DNA of 64,000 bases from CBFHMJ01 sp965656875 (lineage in GTDB: Bacteria; Pseudomonadota; Gammaproteobacteria; Enterobacterales; Alteromonadaceae), in contig CBFHMJ010000003.1 of the NCBI GenBank assembly GCA_965656875.1, forward strand, positions 527,767 to 591,766, in the 5' to 3' direction. Under the pieces are notes generated by a model, which had not been told where the DNA came from, ran no database searches, and was given only the letters and a program-made list of their open reading frames with translations. Of the stretch, positions 44,777-53,841 are shown in pieces. The position numbers were made by a program, and so were the translations under genes. Each line of letters begins with the position of its first letter. The first letter of the stretch is position 1.

Positions 44777-45691
44777 TTAGTGAAAGTGTTTGCAAATCTG
44801 GTCGCGGGTAATGCCATCAAGGGCTTTCATGGCTTTTTTAAGTTGTTCAGCATTTAAGGATTGAGGCAGCTCAATCGGGGCATTCATTAGCTCTGCTTGC
44901 GCCAGTGCCGCGCGTGGCTCTTTAAGGGCATCATCAATGGCAAGTAAGATGTCGGTGGCAACATCATTTTGCAGCTCGGTCTCGGGTCGAATAACAAGGC
45001 CACCAAGGTCATCTTTTAGCTGGCGGGCGTGTTTTTCTGCGTGTTGGTAGCCGTCCATGTCTTTTTTATCCGCGCGGTAAGTTCCTACGCGAATAACGAT
45101 TTGTTTGAAGTGACGGGCAAAGCCGTTAAAGGCATGGTGTGATACAAAGATATTGATAATTGCCAGTGCGCCAATGCCTGCACTGAACAAGATGGCAGCA
45201 ATGGGTGAGCCGATTGTCTCCATAAAATGGCTCAGCCAGTCATTCTCGCTTTCTACTGCGCTGTTATCCCAAAGCGTGTCGCTTTGCAGCAAGCTCAACA
45301 CGCCATCATTAAAAATGATGACCGCCAATAACGTGCCAATCCCTAGCAAATAAACGGGAAGCAGGTTGGCAGAGACCCGATTGATAAACAGCAAAGTACG
45401 ATGGTCGGCGTTGCTTTGTGCTAAAAAATGCACGGCAACTACCAGTATCAAAGAGCTAAAGCCCATGACTTCTGGCGTCCAAAAGGTGCTTTCTTCTCCT
45501 GCGAGGTAATCAAACACGCGGTAGAGAATTTCAAATTCAAAGGCGATAACGCCCAAGGCCAATAGGCCGCACAAGGTCACGCTTAGCGCGTAAAACGGAA
45601 CGGGCAGCAGCGCATTGCGGCTTTTTTGCACCTCGGCAGCAAGGGCATTTTTAATGTGTGGGGCAAAGACCCCTTCAAAGGTTAGCGACAT
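44777..45691 (-). CDS. Multi-helix membrane protein, unknown
   Basis: A 304-residue protein with about four hydrophobic helices (near residues 33-55, 75-92, 110-130 and 165-185) and a cytoplasmic C-terminal helical domain of about 110 residues. No family was recognised. It lies between the VWA-like gene and a small gene upstream (stop and start overlap by 1 bp), so it belongs to the transfer operon. Confidence 0.65.
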   Translation of the reverse strand: MSLTFEGVFAPHIKNALAAEVQKSRNALLPVPFYALSVTLCGLLALGVIAFEFEILYRVFDYLAGEESTFWTPEVMGFSSLILVVAVHFLAQSNADHRTLLFINRVSANLLPVYLLGIGTLLAVIIFNDGVLSLLQSDTLWDNSAVESENDWLSHFMETIGSPIAAILFSAGIGALAIINIFVSHHAFNGFARHFKQIVIRVGTYRADKKDMDGYQHAEKHARQLKDDLGGLVIRPETELQNDVATDILLAIDDALKEPRAALAQAELMNAPIELPQSLNAEQLKKAMKALDGITRDQICKHFH

Positions 45692-46011
45692 TAGTCTTCT
45701 CCTTGTGTGGTGTTGATGGCAGTGGCTTGCGGGTTGTGCTGATTTGCCAGTGCCTTGATGGTGTCTTTAAAGTTTCGGTTGGCATCGAATTGCCACAAGG
45801 TAGCGTGATGGCGCAGCATGAGCTGAATAGCGAAGGTTTGCGCTTGGCTTAGGCTGGTCTCAAAATCACGCTGTAATGCGGCCTTTAGGCTGTCTTGCTC
45901 ATTGAGCCGATGCTGTAGCATGGCCTTGGCAAAGCCCAAATTGGGCAGTGCCAAGTTACTTACGGACTCTTTGATGCGCTGTATGAAATCGTCATAGCGG
46001 TTGTTCATCAT
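45691..46011 (-). CDS. Small hypothetical protein of transfer operon
   Basis: A 106-residue, mainly helical, soluble protein without signal peptide. It overlaps the coupling protein gene by 4 bp and the membrane protein gene by 1 bp, so translation is coupled. No family was recognised. Confidence 0.6.
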   Translation of the reverse strand: MMNNRYDDFIQRIKESVSNLALPNLGFAKAMLQHRLNEQDSLKAALQRDFETSLSQAQTFAIQLMLRHHATLWQFDANRNFKDTIKALANQHNPQATAINTTQGED

Positions 46012-47843
46012 GGCTCTCCAGTGTGGTTGCGTTGTTGTGTAGAATACGGGGCGGCGCTGTTGGCGTGCCTCGCATTTGCCTTGCCACCAGTATCGGGGCG
46101 GCGAGCGCGGAATTTGGGAAAGTTGAGCAAAAAACGGGGAAAGCGTTTACGTAGAGGCTCTTTATGGTCGGGGTCTGCCTGATAACGGGTGACGGGCAGC
46201 TCGTGAAAGTAATTGGCGATTTTAAGTTTTAAGGCACGACCACCCGCCAGCACCGCAATCAGGTTGCCGTGATGCGGCGATAAGAAGCGTTTAACTTGCT
46301 CGGCAGACATGACGCTAGCCGTCCAGCGCTGCGCTTCTTGGCCTGTTCGTGGGTCGCGTTTAACCCAGCTACGTTTGCCCAGTACATCGCTGATATGTTT
46401 GAGGTTGTCAGGGTGATTGCTCGCCATAAACAGCACCGCATCGGCATTACCCTCAAAACTGCGATAGGTCTTGGGGTAGGCGGCCTTCATTCCCTCAATA
46501 TCTTGAGCAATGGCGACAATGGATTGCCCGTAGGAGCGCGCCACTGGCAAGGCGATTTCCAAAGTTTGGTTGTAGCCTTGGGCTTGCACTTCATCAATGA
46601 TGCACAGGCATTGGCCTTTTTTGTGTTTTACCGCTTCAAAGGTGTAGGTGGTGAAGTTGGTGAATGCGCGTAAAAGCGGTTGTAATTCCTCGCGCAGAGA
46701 CAACACAGGTACAACGAATGAGAGCACAATATCATCACGGGTTTTTGCCTCACTTAACGGGCGCGTTGTTTGCGTCAGCATGTGGCGCACGGTCGGAAAA
46801 TCCAGCCATTTGGTTTGCTCTTGCAGTGTGGCAATAAGCGAAGATTTGGTATCCCCCGAGGCATTGATAAATGCCGATGCCTGTGCGCTTATCGCGCCCT
46901 CAAAATGCGGGTTTTGTAAAAGCTGCTGGTCAAGTAGCTCTCGCGCTTCCTCGGAGCTGCTTTCCAGTGAGCCATCCTCGTTATAAACGCGGTAGCCATG
47001 CACAATCAGCTCGCGGATATAGGCAAGATTGTGCTGGTTTTGGGGATGCTTGCTCATCACATGCAGCACCAAGGCGATAAAATACCCGCGCGCGGTGTCG
47101 CTGAAAAAAGGTTGTTTGCTATTGGCGGGTGTGACAATCAAGCTTTGCCCTAAACGTACCGCCCATTTTACCGCAGCTTCATGGCCTTCTCGGGCAATGG
47201 CAAAGTGAATATCATCCAGCGGATTCCATTGGGCGGTGTTTTCTGGTGAATAAGGGTTAAACACCACCCAATCCCTGCGTTCATTGGTCTGTAGCGCGTG
47301 TGTGATTTGGCCTTTCGGGTCGATAAGCCATGCACTGCCGCGCCACAAAGACAGCATGGTGATGAGCCAAGTGGTTTTGCCAGCCCCGCTCATGGCGTAC
47401 ACCATCAAATGTCGCTGAATATCAATACCAACGGGCTGCAATAACCCAAAGCCTTTAAACCACACTCTTCCCAGTAAAATCCCCGATGGGGGGAGTAGGC
47501 GGGTCATGGTGGCAAAAGAGCCTGCAAAGCCACCCGTTTCATGGGGTTGATTACGTTTAAAGAACTCACGCCAGTTTGAAAAACGCATGAACAAGCGATA
47601 GAGCATGCGCCAGTAAGGCAACGTGCTTGGCAGATACCGATACATTTGGGGGTTGTATAGGCCAAAAAAGCGTAGCGCCCATAACAACAGGTTTTTGAAA
47701 ACCAAGGCGGTAAAGCTGGCGCTTAAGCCCATCGCCAACGCCAGCGTAACTATTTCAGCGGGCGTCATGGTGCCAAGGGTTTCAATCACCTGCACCCATT
47801 CGGGCAGGTAGTAGGCTAGCAATTGACGATTATCCATAGCCAT
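46008..47843 (-). CDS. Type IV coupling protein (VirD4/TraG-like)
   Basis: A 611-residue protein from ATG 47,843, whose start overlaps the previous stop (TAATG). One or two membrane helices lie near residues 25-60, Walker A (AMSGAGKTTW) near residue 150 and a Walker B-like CLCIIDEVQAQG. A TraG/TraD C-terminal motor region is present (VARSYGQSIVAIAQDIEG). It would deliver the relaxase-DNA complex to a secretion channel. Presence of a coupling protein without VirB4 is characteristic of some mobilizable elements. Confidence 0.85.
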   Translation of the reverse strand: MAMDNRQLLAYYLPEWVQVIETLGTMTPAEIVTLALAMGLSASFTALVFKNLLLWALRFFGLYNPQMYRYLPSTLPYWRMLYRLFMRFSNWREFFKRNQPHETGGFAGSFATMTRLLPPSGILLGRVWFKGFGLLQPVGIDIQRHLMVYAMSGAGKTTWLITMLSLWRGSAWLIDPKGQITHALQTNERRDWVVFNPYSPENTAQWNPLDDIHFAIAREGHEAAVKWAVRLGQSLIVTPANSKQPFFSDTARGYFIALVLHVMSKHPQNQHNLAYIRELIVHGYRVYNEDGSLESSSEEARELLDQQLLQNPHFEGAISAQASAFINASGDTKSSLIATLQEQTKWLDFPTVRHMLTQTTRPLSEAKTRDDIVLSFVVPVLSLREELQPLLRAFTNFTTYTFEAVKHKKGQCLCIIDEVQAQGYNQTLEIALPVARSYGQSIVAIAQDIEGMKAAYPKTYRSFEGNADAVLFMASNHPDNLKHISDVLGKRSWVKRDPRTGQEAQRWTASVMSAEQVKRFLSPHHGNLIAVLAGGRALKLKIANYFHELPVTRYQADPDHKEPLRKRFPRFLLNFPKFRARRPDTGGKANARHANSAAPYSTQQRNHTGEP

Positions 47844-48040
47844 TACTCGTAAATGCCAAGCCATTGCTTGATTTTGCCGAAGGCAATTTTCCAGACCTTC
47901 GCCCAAAAGATAAGCGCAACCGCACCTGTGATCAGCCATGCCCAGCCGCTATCGAGGTGATGGAGCGAGTAGCCCCAAAACATCAATACGCCATTAATCA
48001 AAAACTGTGCAGGCCACAATAAAAAAGCTTGGAATGTCAT
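47843..48040 (-). CDS. Small membrane protein, unknown
   Basis: A 65-residue protein with two hydrophobic helices (about 5-22 and 33-50). Its stop overlaps the coupling protein start (TAATG), so it is translationally coupled and probably a partner at the membrane. Confidence 0.6.
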   Translation of the reverse strand: MTFQAFLLWPAQFLINGVLMFWGYSLHHLDSGWAWLITGAVALIFWAKVWKIAFGKIKQWLGIYE

Positions 48041-48054
48041 GATTGCCCCCTTAA

Positions 48055-48324
48055 CTAACGGCGGCGAAGCAAGGCACGCGCACGGCGCTGCTTTTCGCGT
48101 TCAACTTGTTGCTCGCAGGCCTTATTCTGGGCACTTAACTTGCGTTTTTGCTGTTCGTAGTCGCGAGTTAGCCTTTGATGAGAATAGGTGCTAAGCATGT
48201 TGATGATTAACAGCACCAATGACAGAGCCAGTGAGAGAAATAAATCCACACGCAGGTTAAATAAGGAAAAATAAAAACCTGCACCAATAACTGTTATCAC
48301 TGCGCCATAAATTAGGTTTTTCAT
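48055..48324 (-). CDS. Small membrane protein with basic tail, unknown
   Basis: An 89-residue protein from ATG 48,324, with AAGGTGAG upstream; GTG 48,333 is an alternative. Two N-terminal helices (about 5-45) are followed by a basic, probably coiled-coil tail ending in a run of arginines. No family was recognised. Confidence 0.58.
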   Translation of the reverse strand: MKNLIYGAVITVIGAGFYFSLFNLRVDLFLSLALSLVLLIINMLSTYSHQRLTRDYEQQKRKLSAQNKACEQQVEREKQRRARALLRRR

Positions 48325-48372
48325 GATACTCACCTTAACGTTTGCTTTGATATGACCACGTTAAAACAAGGT

Positions 48373-48840
48373 CTAATCGGGTTTGGGAAAGAGCGTAATT
48401 TTTGGAATAAAAAGGGCGTGGATATTCCCGCCCCTTGATTGACTCGGTGGCTTAGAAAGCGTCCTCTTGTGGCTCATCAAGGCAAAGCTCCTGACGCCGA
48501 CACCACTCACATAAGCGGCGTAATCTTCATCGAGGTACTGCATACACATTGATAGATATTGCAGCAGGTCATACTCGCGGCTTTGGCTTTTGGGCTTGCC
48601 GTTGCTATCCGTTTTTAGAATGTTGCGTAATGTGCGTGCATCGTCATCTGTCACTTGGTGCCAGTGAGGGATGTGCACACACTGAACATCTACTTTACTG
48701 CACAGTTCGGACATCGCTTTTGTCAAAACATCGGCTAGCTCTCGGCTTGAATATCCCAATGCATTTAATGACTTATGCAAGGCGCAGTAGCCGCCACTAT
48801 TTTTAAAAAATACGTTTGGAACTACTTTTGTCATACTCAT
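48373..48840 (-). CDS. Hypothetical protein at head of transfer operon
   Basis: A 155-residue soluble protein; AAGGTGA lies 6 nt before ATG 48,840. It has several cysteines and no recognisable domain. It is the first gene of the minus-strand transfer operon and shares a 313-bp divergent region with 49,154, so a regulatory role is possible. Confidence 0.6.
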   Translation of the reverse strand: MSMTKVVPNVFFKNSGGYCALHKSLNALGYSSRELADVLTKAMSELCSKVDVQCVHIPHWHQVTDDDARTLRNILKTDSNGKPKSQSREYDLLQYLSMCMQYLDEDYAAYVSGVGVRSFALMSHKRTLSKPPSQSRGGNIHALFIPKITLFPKPD

Positions 48841-48966
48841 TTGTTTTCACCTTTTCATTAGGCGAAAACAGCGCTGTTTTCGGTCGTACGTTTGGTTAAA
48901 TTTGGCTGCCATCTCACCTGATAGTCAGGCTTGCTTCGAAGTATTAATTGAATACTCCGCAATAGC

Positions 48967-48991
48967 GACGGAGTGACGGAGTAGTTACTCC
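48967..48991. promoter_or_regulatory. Candidate operator: tandem GACGGAGT repeats
   Basis: Two abutting copies of GACGGAGT (48,967-48,974 and 48,975-48,982) followed by AGTTACTCC. The second copy forms GGAGTA-GT-TACTCC dyad symmetry, and a further ATACTCC lies about 15 bp before. It lies 127 bp upstream of the minus-strand operon start and fits a regulator binding site. Confidence 0.5.
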
Positions 48992-49069
48992 AACTCATTG
49001 AAAATTAATAATTACTGCATTTTTAATCTAGGTGATTGTCTATATGGGTTGTGGTAAGAATCTATTTTC

Positions 49070-49099
49070 TTGACTCAATCAATGTATTTGAATTATGTT
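49070..49099 (+). promoter_or_regulatory. Putative promoter of the STAND module
   Basis: TTGACT (49,070-49,075), an 18-bp spacer and TATGTT (49,094-49,099), 55 bp upstream of the ATG at 49,154. Confidence 0.55.
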
Positions 49100-49153
49100 A
49101 AATCATCGTATTGAGCGAAGTGGGAAATTGATACAGAAAAGAAAGGGCATGGA

Positions 49154-49438
49154 ATGCCAAATAACAGATCGAAAAAACCTTTTAGTCCAACATCTGATTT
49201 AGTCATCAAAAACCTTCCAAATGCGCTTACTAAAATGTTCACCGAAATGGTTGAAATAGAGGCTGAACATAGAAAAATTTCTGTAGAAGAAGTGATGTGG
49301 GAAATAATGGAAGATAGAGGCAGAAAGTTATACCAAGATGCCTACGACCAAATTCATCGCTCTGAGCTAGAGCACGCTGAACATCGACTCGGTTATGCTA
49401 TCTCGCGCGGCTTATATACCCCTCCAGAAAACACATGA
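49154..49438 (+). CDS. Small ribbon-helix-helix-like protein, unknown
   Basis: A 94-residue protein with a basic N-terminus (NNRSKKPF), a short strand DLVIKNLPNALTKMF resembling an Arc-type ribbon, and then two charged helices. It could be a DNA-binding regulator of the divergent region or of the NTPase gene 99 bp downstream. The family assignment is tentative. An AAAGAAAGGG ribosome binding site precedes it. Confidence 0.6.
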   Translation: MPNNRSKKPFSPTSDLVIKNLPNALTKMFTEMVEIEAEHRKISVEEVMWEIMEDRGRKLYQDAYDQIHRSELEHAEHRLGYAISRGLYTPPENT

Positions 49439-49537
49439 TTCTTTCTTTTTGGCTTAGTTAAGGTTTGTAAATTAACCTAGATCTACACCTTTGTTATGGT
49501 AATGTTTCGTCCATACCCTTAATTTTGAGAAAGGAAT

Positions 49538-52500
49538 ATGGACTACCACTTAGATGAACTTCGCTTCGAAGATATAAATGAATTTAATCGACTTTGCTTG
49601 TCGATGACAGAGGCAGGATTGGAGGATGCTTTTGATCGGCACAACAAAGATGACTTAGATAAAAAAATCACATCATTGCGTGGCAAATGGGAAGCATATC
49701 ACCTAGTTGAATATGCTGGCGCAGTAGCAAAAAAAGTGGGCAAAGAAACATTATCTGATGCCTATAAAGAAAATGGACTAACCGCGAAGTCCGTACAATC
49801 AATCCCTACCTATCGAGGGGGCAAAGACCCCGATAAGCAGGCCAGAGTGTTTAAAAGCCTCGCTAAAGCTCAACACTTTTCAAAATTACAGGTTCTAATC
49901 GACTTTCTTGAATTCTGTCGTGATGGTCTTAGAGGGCAAATGCTTCCTCTTGGCATTTATAGTGATGATAAAGCCAAGCTTGTGGCGGCAATTAACGACA
50001 AGAAAGCTTATCTAGAAAAGCAAATCGCTGAAAGAGAAAGCCGTGGACTTGATACACCGAATAAGGAACGAAAGTTTGATGGCCTTGGTATTTATTGGCG
50101 ACAAGGAAATAATTCGCATGAAAAACCCGTATGCAAAATAGAGCCATGCTTCGCTGACAGGCGCTTACGAATTCCCGAGACAATTGATAATAAAGATTTG
50201 GAGCAACCATCCACGATACTTGGCTGGTCTTCACAACTTACACAATTTATCGGAAGAGAAAGAGAGCTTGAGCATTTGAAAAGTTGGCTTAATTCTGACC
50301 CTGAAAAATCCATTCAGCTAATCACTGGTGAAGGTGGAACGGGAAAAACAAGGCTGGCTTTTCATTTTGCTGAGGAAATTGCATATGGGTTAGGGTGGGA
50401 ATCTGGTCAGGCAACTTCTGACTTAGGAGGGAACTGGTTTTTTGGGGAAAAAGGGATACTTCTCGTTATTGATTATCCTGAAGAGCGCAAAACAACAGTT
50501 CGTCAGTTCCTTAAGTCCATCTATGAAATGGAGCCTTTACGCGGAAAGCGGTTAAGGGTTCTATTGCTATCCAGAGACAGAGAATTTTTTGATGTCATTG
50601 AAGAAGAAGCGCCAAGGTTGTCCAACCCACCGTTACATCTCACAGGGTTGGATTCTAAAGAATCTCAATGGAATTTGGTTAATAGTGCATGGGAAGGCTT
50701 ACAGCGCTTAAAAATTGCATCAGCTACTCCACTTAGACCTGATAGCCAGTTTGCAGAATTAACATTGGATGCCAACGAGTTCTTTAATTGGCAGCAAAAG
50801 GACGAAATAAATCAAACCCCCTTAATGGTGATGTCACTGATTTATTACCTATTCAGTGAGCCTGACGCTGAACAAAAAGGCATTTTAGAGTTAACCGCTA
50901 AATATATCATACGCTATATGACCAAACGGGAAATTCGTTTTATTCGCAAGGAGGTGGAAGAGTATTTCGGACTAAAAAAGTTACAAAGTACATCTGAATC
51001 TATTTTTTTTCTTAGAGCTTTGGCTGCATTAAATGAGGGAAAGATTACGCAAGAGCTGGTAAGTCTGATTAATAAGAAATCAAAAAGACAGGAGTTTGTC
51101 GGGAATGATGGTGGTGAATATTTAATAAGCTTGGAGCACATCAGAGAGTTTAGTTTTTTTGCGGACAATCAGCTGACCCCTATCTTACCAGATATTCTAG
51201 CGTCAGATTTCTTAGCTTATTGTTTAACAGAGTGTAACATACCAGGCGCCCTGCAATGGTTAGTCATAATATTGTTTGAACCCTTACCTATTAAAACAAT
51301 AGTGGAAAGAAACTCTGAAATTTTATCAAACTTTTCACGTTTAACTCGCTTAATACATGATGCTCAGATCGTTCTTAAATTAGAGGGGTGGCCCGTCGAA
51401 TCTCTCATAGATTCAATCGTTGACTCTAACGAATATTGCCATTGGGTATCTTTTTTTATTGGTGTACTACACGAAAACAACATAGCAAGGCTTCTCTTAT
51501 ACAAGGCTTTAATGAAGTCACTAAATGTTAATTATGGAGAGTTTCAAAGAACGTCTTTGATTGCAAGTCTGGCTCTTTGCAAGGATTACATAAGAGATAA
51601 GCTTTGGTTAATAAAAAAACTGGAAGAGTCTGCCATTTTTCTTGAGAACAGTTTAAAAAATGGAAAAATGGCTGGGGTCGATAACAAATCACAATATAGT
51701 GATGAAGAAGCCATTTTCTATGATTACGTTTGTATGCTTAATAGCTTATCCATTATTTATGCGGAACAGGGGGCTGCGGAAAAGTCACTCCAACTTACAC
51801 AATATGTCGTATCGGCTTTACAGCCTAAGCTAAAAGCCGATAAATATGGTCATTTTAGAAGCATGTTTGTTTTGGCTGCGACGAACTTATGCAACCGCTT
51901 AAATCAAAAGGGTGAAAAATTAAAAGCAGTCGAATATTCGGATATCTTGATAAAAGGCATATTAGAGTCTGAGCTCAACTTACATTCGGCGATCTATCTC
52001 GTAGATGCAACTATAACAAAAGCTATTGCACTCATTGATCTAATGAACTTGGGCATGGCAATGAAGGCCATTGAATTTGGCCGAGAAATTTGTCGATCAT
52101 CTTCAACATTCGATCCAATGACATTCAAACTGAGAAATGCCGTTTTAATAACATTAGAGGCAAATATAGAAGGAAATCGATTCAATACTCAAAGCGCGGA
52201 AACGCTTGCAAATGAAGCAATTAAAGACTTCACATCAGTAAAAATGCAAGGTTTTGGGCTGCCTCGATTTGATTTATTAATGGCGTCCTCGCTATCTTCA
52301 GTCGCACTAGCTCTTCTTAATACGGGGAATCCAGTTGCTGCTGCTAACAAAACTTATGAAGCGCTTGCACTTTATCAGCGGTCTGAGCTGTCTGAGACTC
52401 CCGCATATTCTGTTGATATAGCTAAAACGAAGATAGTTCATGCCAAGGCGCTTTTTGCCGCTGAGAGATATGCGGGGCTTGATAATTTTGTAGATGATTT

Positions 52501-53188
52501 GATTAAACAACTCAAGGAGCTAAATACTTTGTATAGCAACGCACATGCTCCAGCGTTATCTGAATGTATACAATTAAAGGCTTCCCTAGCATTTATGGGA
52601 GGCTCAGCTGAAGGCAGTTTAACGTTATTCCACGAATCAATAGATTGTCTCTCTGAATACCCAGAAAAAACAAGTGCGACGTATTTTCTTTCACTTGCGG
52701 TAGCACACATGGAATACTCTAAAGCTTTTGGTCATTTGCAAAGATTCCAAAGAGCAATCATTGAAATTGATTTTGCAATTGAGGCCATTAATAACTTGCA
52801 AAATGATTCAGTGCAGCGCTTGCAAGTGCTGACTCAAGCATTATTTTTTAAAACTGCTATCTTGCTATCATCGGAAGAAGAAGCTATCTCAACATGCAAA
52901 GAACTTTTAGTTAGCGCAGAAGCATTATGTGCGCATATTCCTGATAGCTTGATAGCTAAAGCAATATATACTGACAGCTTGTTTTATTTAATCCTTTGCG
53001 AGAAAAGTGTTTCTATAGAAAACATCTCGAATATCGACAATAATTATATTCAGATTCGTGATTTTCATGATGCTCCTTGGATTAAAGATTATCCTAAGGT
53101 TTTACGAGACTTAGTCATCGATGGACTTGTAGAGCAAGATTCGAAAGAGCATCAACATATAAAATTGATAATCCAAAAATACGAATAA
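49538..53188 (+). CDS. STAND-type NTPase with TPR-like C-terminus, possible defence protein
   Basis: A 1216-residue protein. An N-terminal region of about 230 residues matches no domain I recognise. The NTPase part has Walker A GEGGTGKT (264-271) and Walker B ILLVIDYPEE (Asp312). The C-terminal half (about 640-1200) is helical with TPR-like hairpins, such as repeated A-E-x2-L/A-N segments. The order effector-NTPase-repeat sensor is that of STAND proteins, many of which (Avs type) are antiphage sensors. No named nuclease, TIR or protease motif was found at the N-terminus. It is more AT-rich than the transfer operon. Confidence 0.72.
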   Translation: MDYHLDELRFEDINEFNRLCLSMTEAGLEDAFDRHNKDDLDKKITSLRGKWEAYHLVEYAGAVAKKVGKETLSDAYKENGLTAKSVQSIPTYRGGKDPDKQARVFKSLAKAQHFSKLQVLIDFLEFCRDGLRGQMLPLGIYSDDKAKLVAAINDKKAYLEKQIAERESRGLDTPNKERKFDGLGIYWRQGNNSHEKPVCKIEPCFADRRLRIPETIDNKDLEQPSTILGWSSQLTQFIGRERELEHLKSWLNSDPEKSIQLITGEGGTGKTRLAFHFAEEIAYGLGWESGQATSDLGGNWFFGEKGILLVIDYPEERKTTVRQFLKSIYEMEPLRGKRLRVLLLSRDREFFDVIEEEAPRLSNPPLHLTGLDSKESQWNLVNSAWEGLQRLKIASATPLRPDSQFAELTLDANEFFNWQQKDEINQTPLMVMSLIYYLFSEPDAEQKGILELTAKYIIRYMTKREIRFIRKEVEEYFGLKKLQSTSESIFFLRALAALNEGKITQELVSLINKKSKRQEFVGNDGGEYLISLEHIREFSFFADNQLTPILPDILASDFLAYCLTECNIPGALQWLVIILFEPLPIKTIVERNSEILSNFSRLTRLIHDAQIVLKLEGWPVESLIDSIVDSNEYCHWVSFFIGVLHENNIARLLLYKALMKSLNVNYGEFQRTSLIASLALCKDYIRDKLWLIKKLEESAIFLENSLKNGKMAGVDNKSQYSDEEAIFYDYVCMLNSLSIIYAEQGAAEKSLQLTQYVVSALQPKLKADKYGHFRSMFVLAATNLCNRLNQKGEKLKAVEYSDILIKGILESELNLHSAIYLVDATITKAIALIDLMNLGMAMKAIEFGREICRSSSTFDPMTFKLRNAVLITLEANIEGNRFNTQSAETLANEAIKDFTSVKMQGFGLPRFDLLMASSLSSVALALLNTGNPVAAANKTYEALALYQRSELSETPAYSVDIAKTKIVHAKALFAAERYAGLDNFVDDLIKQLKELNTLYSNAHAPALSECIQLKASLAFMGGSAEGSLTLFHESIDCLSEYPEKTSATYFLSLAVAHMEYSKAFGHLQRFQRAIIEIDFAIEAINNLQNDSVQRLQVLTQALFFKTAILLSSEEEAISTCKELLVSAEALCAHIPDSLIAKAIYTDSLFYLILCEKSVSIENISNIDNNYIQIRDFHDAPWIKDYPKVLRDLVIDGLVEQDSKEHQHIKLIIQKYE

Positions 53189-53637
53189 ATAAAACACAAT
53201 TCATGATTTGTAAAATGAACCCCTGTTGCTGTCGTCCGGCTACAGCAGCAGTCTGCCGCAAGATGTCCCCAATGTAATACATCCCCAAAAAAAACTATCT
53301 GTCACAAGTGAACCGTTTTGGGGGATACATTGGGGCAATCTTGGCAAAGGAGACGCTGCCGCTCTCCTGTTGCATACCTCTAGGCTGTGGTTTGTTTTTG
53401 GCATTGAGCCATTCAACAAACCAGTGAAACGAGTGCGCGTTTCAAACTTCCGCAGTTAGGGGCTATTTCGCAGCCCCTTAACAATCCCACGATTCAGGGA
53501 GCAATCAATCGCCCCGAAACCCATCGACCAAAGAGCGTGTCCCTGCCCTTTGGAAACCTGAACCAACCGTCCGCCGATTGGATGCCGTGAACTTCTCAAA
53601 GTTCAATCATGACCAAGAATGGTTCTTGGATGCCGTC
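53189..53637. other. Structured non-coding region after the STAND gene
   Basis: About 450 bp with three hairpins: a 10-bp stem at 53,223-53,251 (CTGTTGCTGT/ACAGCAGCAG, one G-T pair), a long imperfect inverted repeat 53,267-53,290 against 53,316-53,335 (CCCCAATGTA and ATACATTGGGG arms), and AGGGGCT/AGCCCCT at 53,458-53,478. No convincing gene is seen; short frames look like remnants. Confidence 0.5.
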
Positions 53638-53841
53638 TTAACAATCCATCTGTAAAATGAGCGATAGCAGATCCATTCGCCCGCTAATCTCCTGCTCAAT
53701 ATCATACAACTTGCTCGTTATGAATTGCCGCTGCTTTCGGCGCAAAGTCTTGCTATGGCGCAGTTTTAGCAAATACTTATACAAACTTCTCAGATCCCAA
53801 AAACGCAGTGATTGCAGGTTAAATGACAGGGTGAGCGGCAT
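53638..53841 (-). CDS. Small basic protein, unknown
   Basis: A 67-residue protein with AAGGAG 8 nt before ATG 53,841. It is Leu/Arg/Lys-rich and predicted helical. No family was recognised. The good ribosome binding site is the main argument for a gene. Confidence 0.45.
   Translation of the reverse strand: MPLTLSFNLQSLRFWDLRSLYKYLLKLRHSKTLRRKQRQFITSKLYDIEQEISGRMDLLSLILQMDC

Larger units (their letters stand above)
48841..49153. other. Divergent control region of the element
   Basis: A 313-bp AT-rich gap between the leftward transfer operon and the rightward STAND module. It holds tandem 8-bp repeats at 48,967-48,991 and a promoter at 49,070-49,099. Nothing else was recognised. Confidence 0.55.

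Noticed and set aside
53226..53459. Plus-strand frame of 77 codons after the STAND gene
   Set aside because: It is built over inverted repeats, lacks a ribosome binding site and has no protein-like pattern.
53189..53637. Retron msr-msd RNA
   Set aside because: Hairpins are present but no reverse transcriptase is encoded anywhere in the window.
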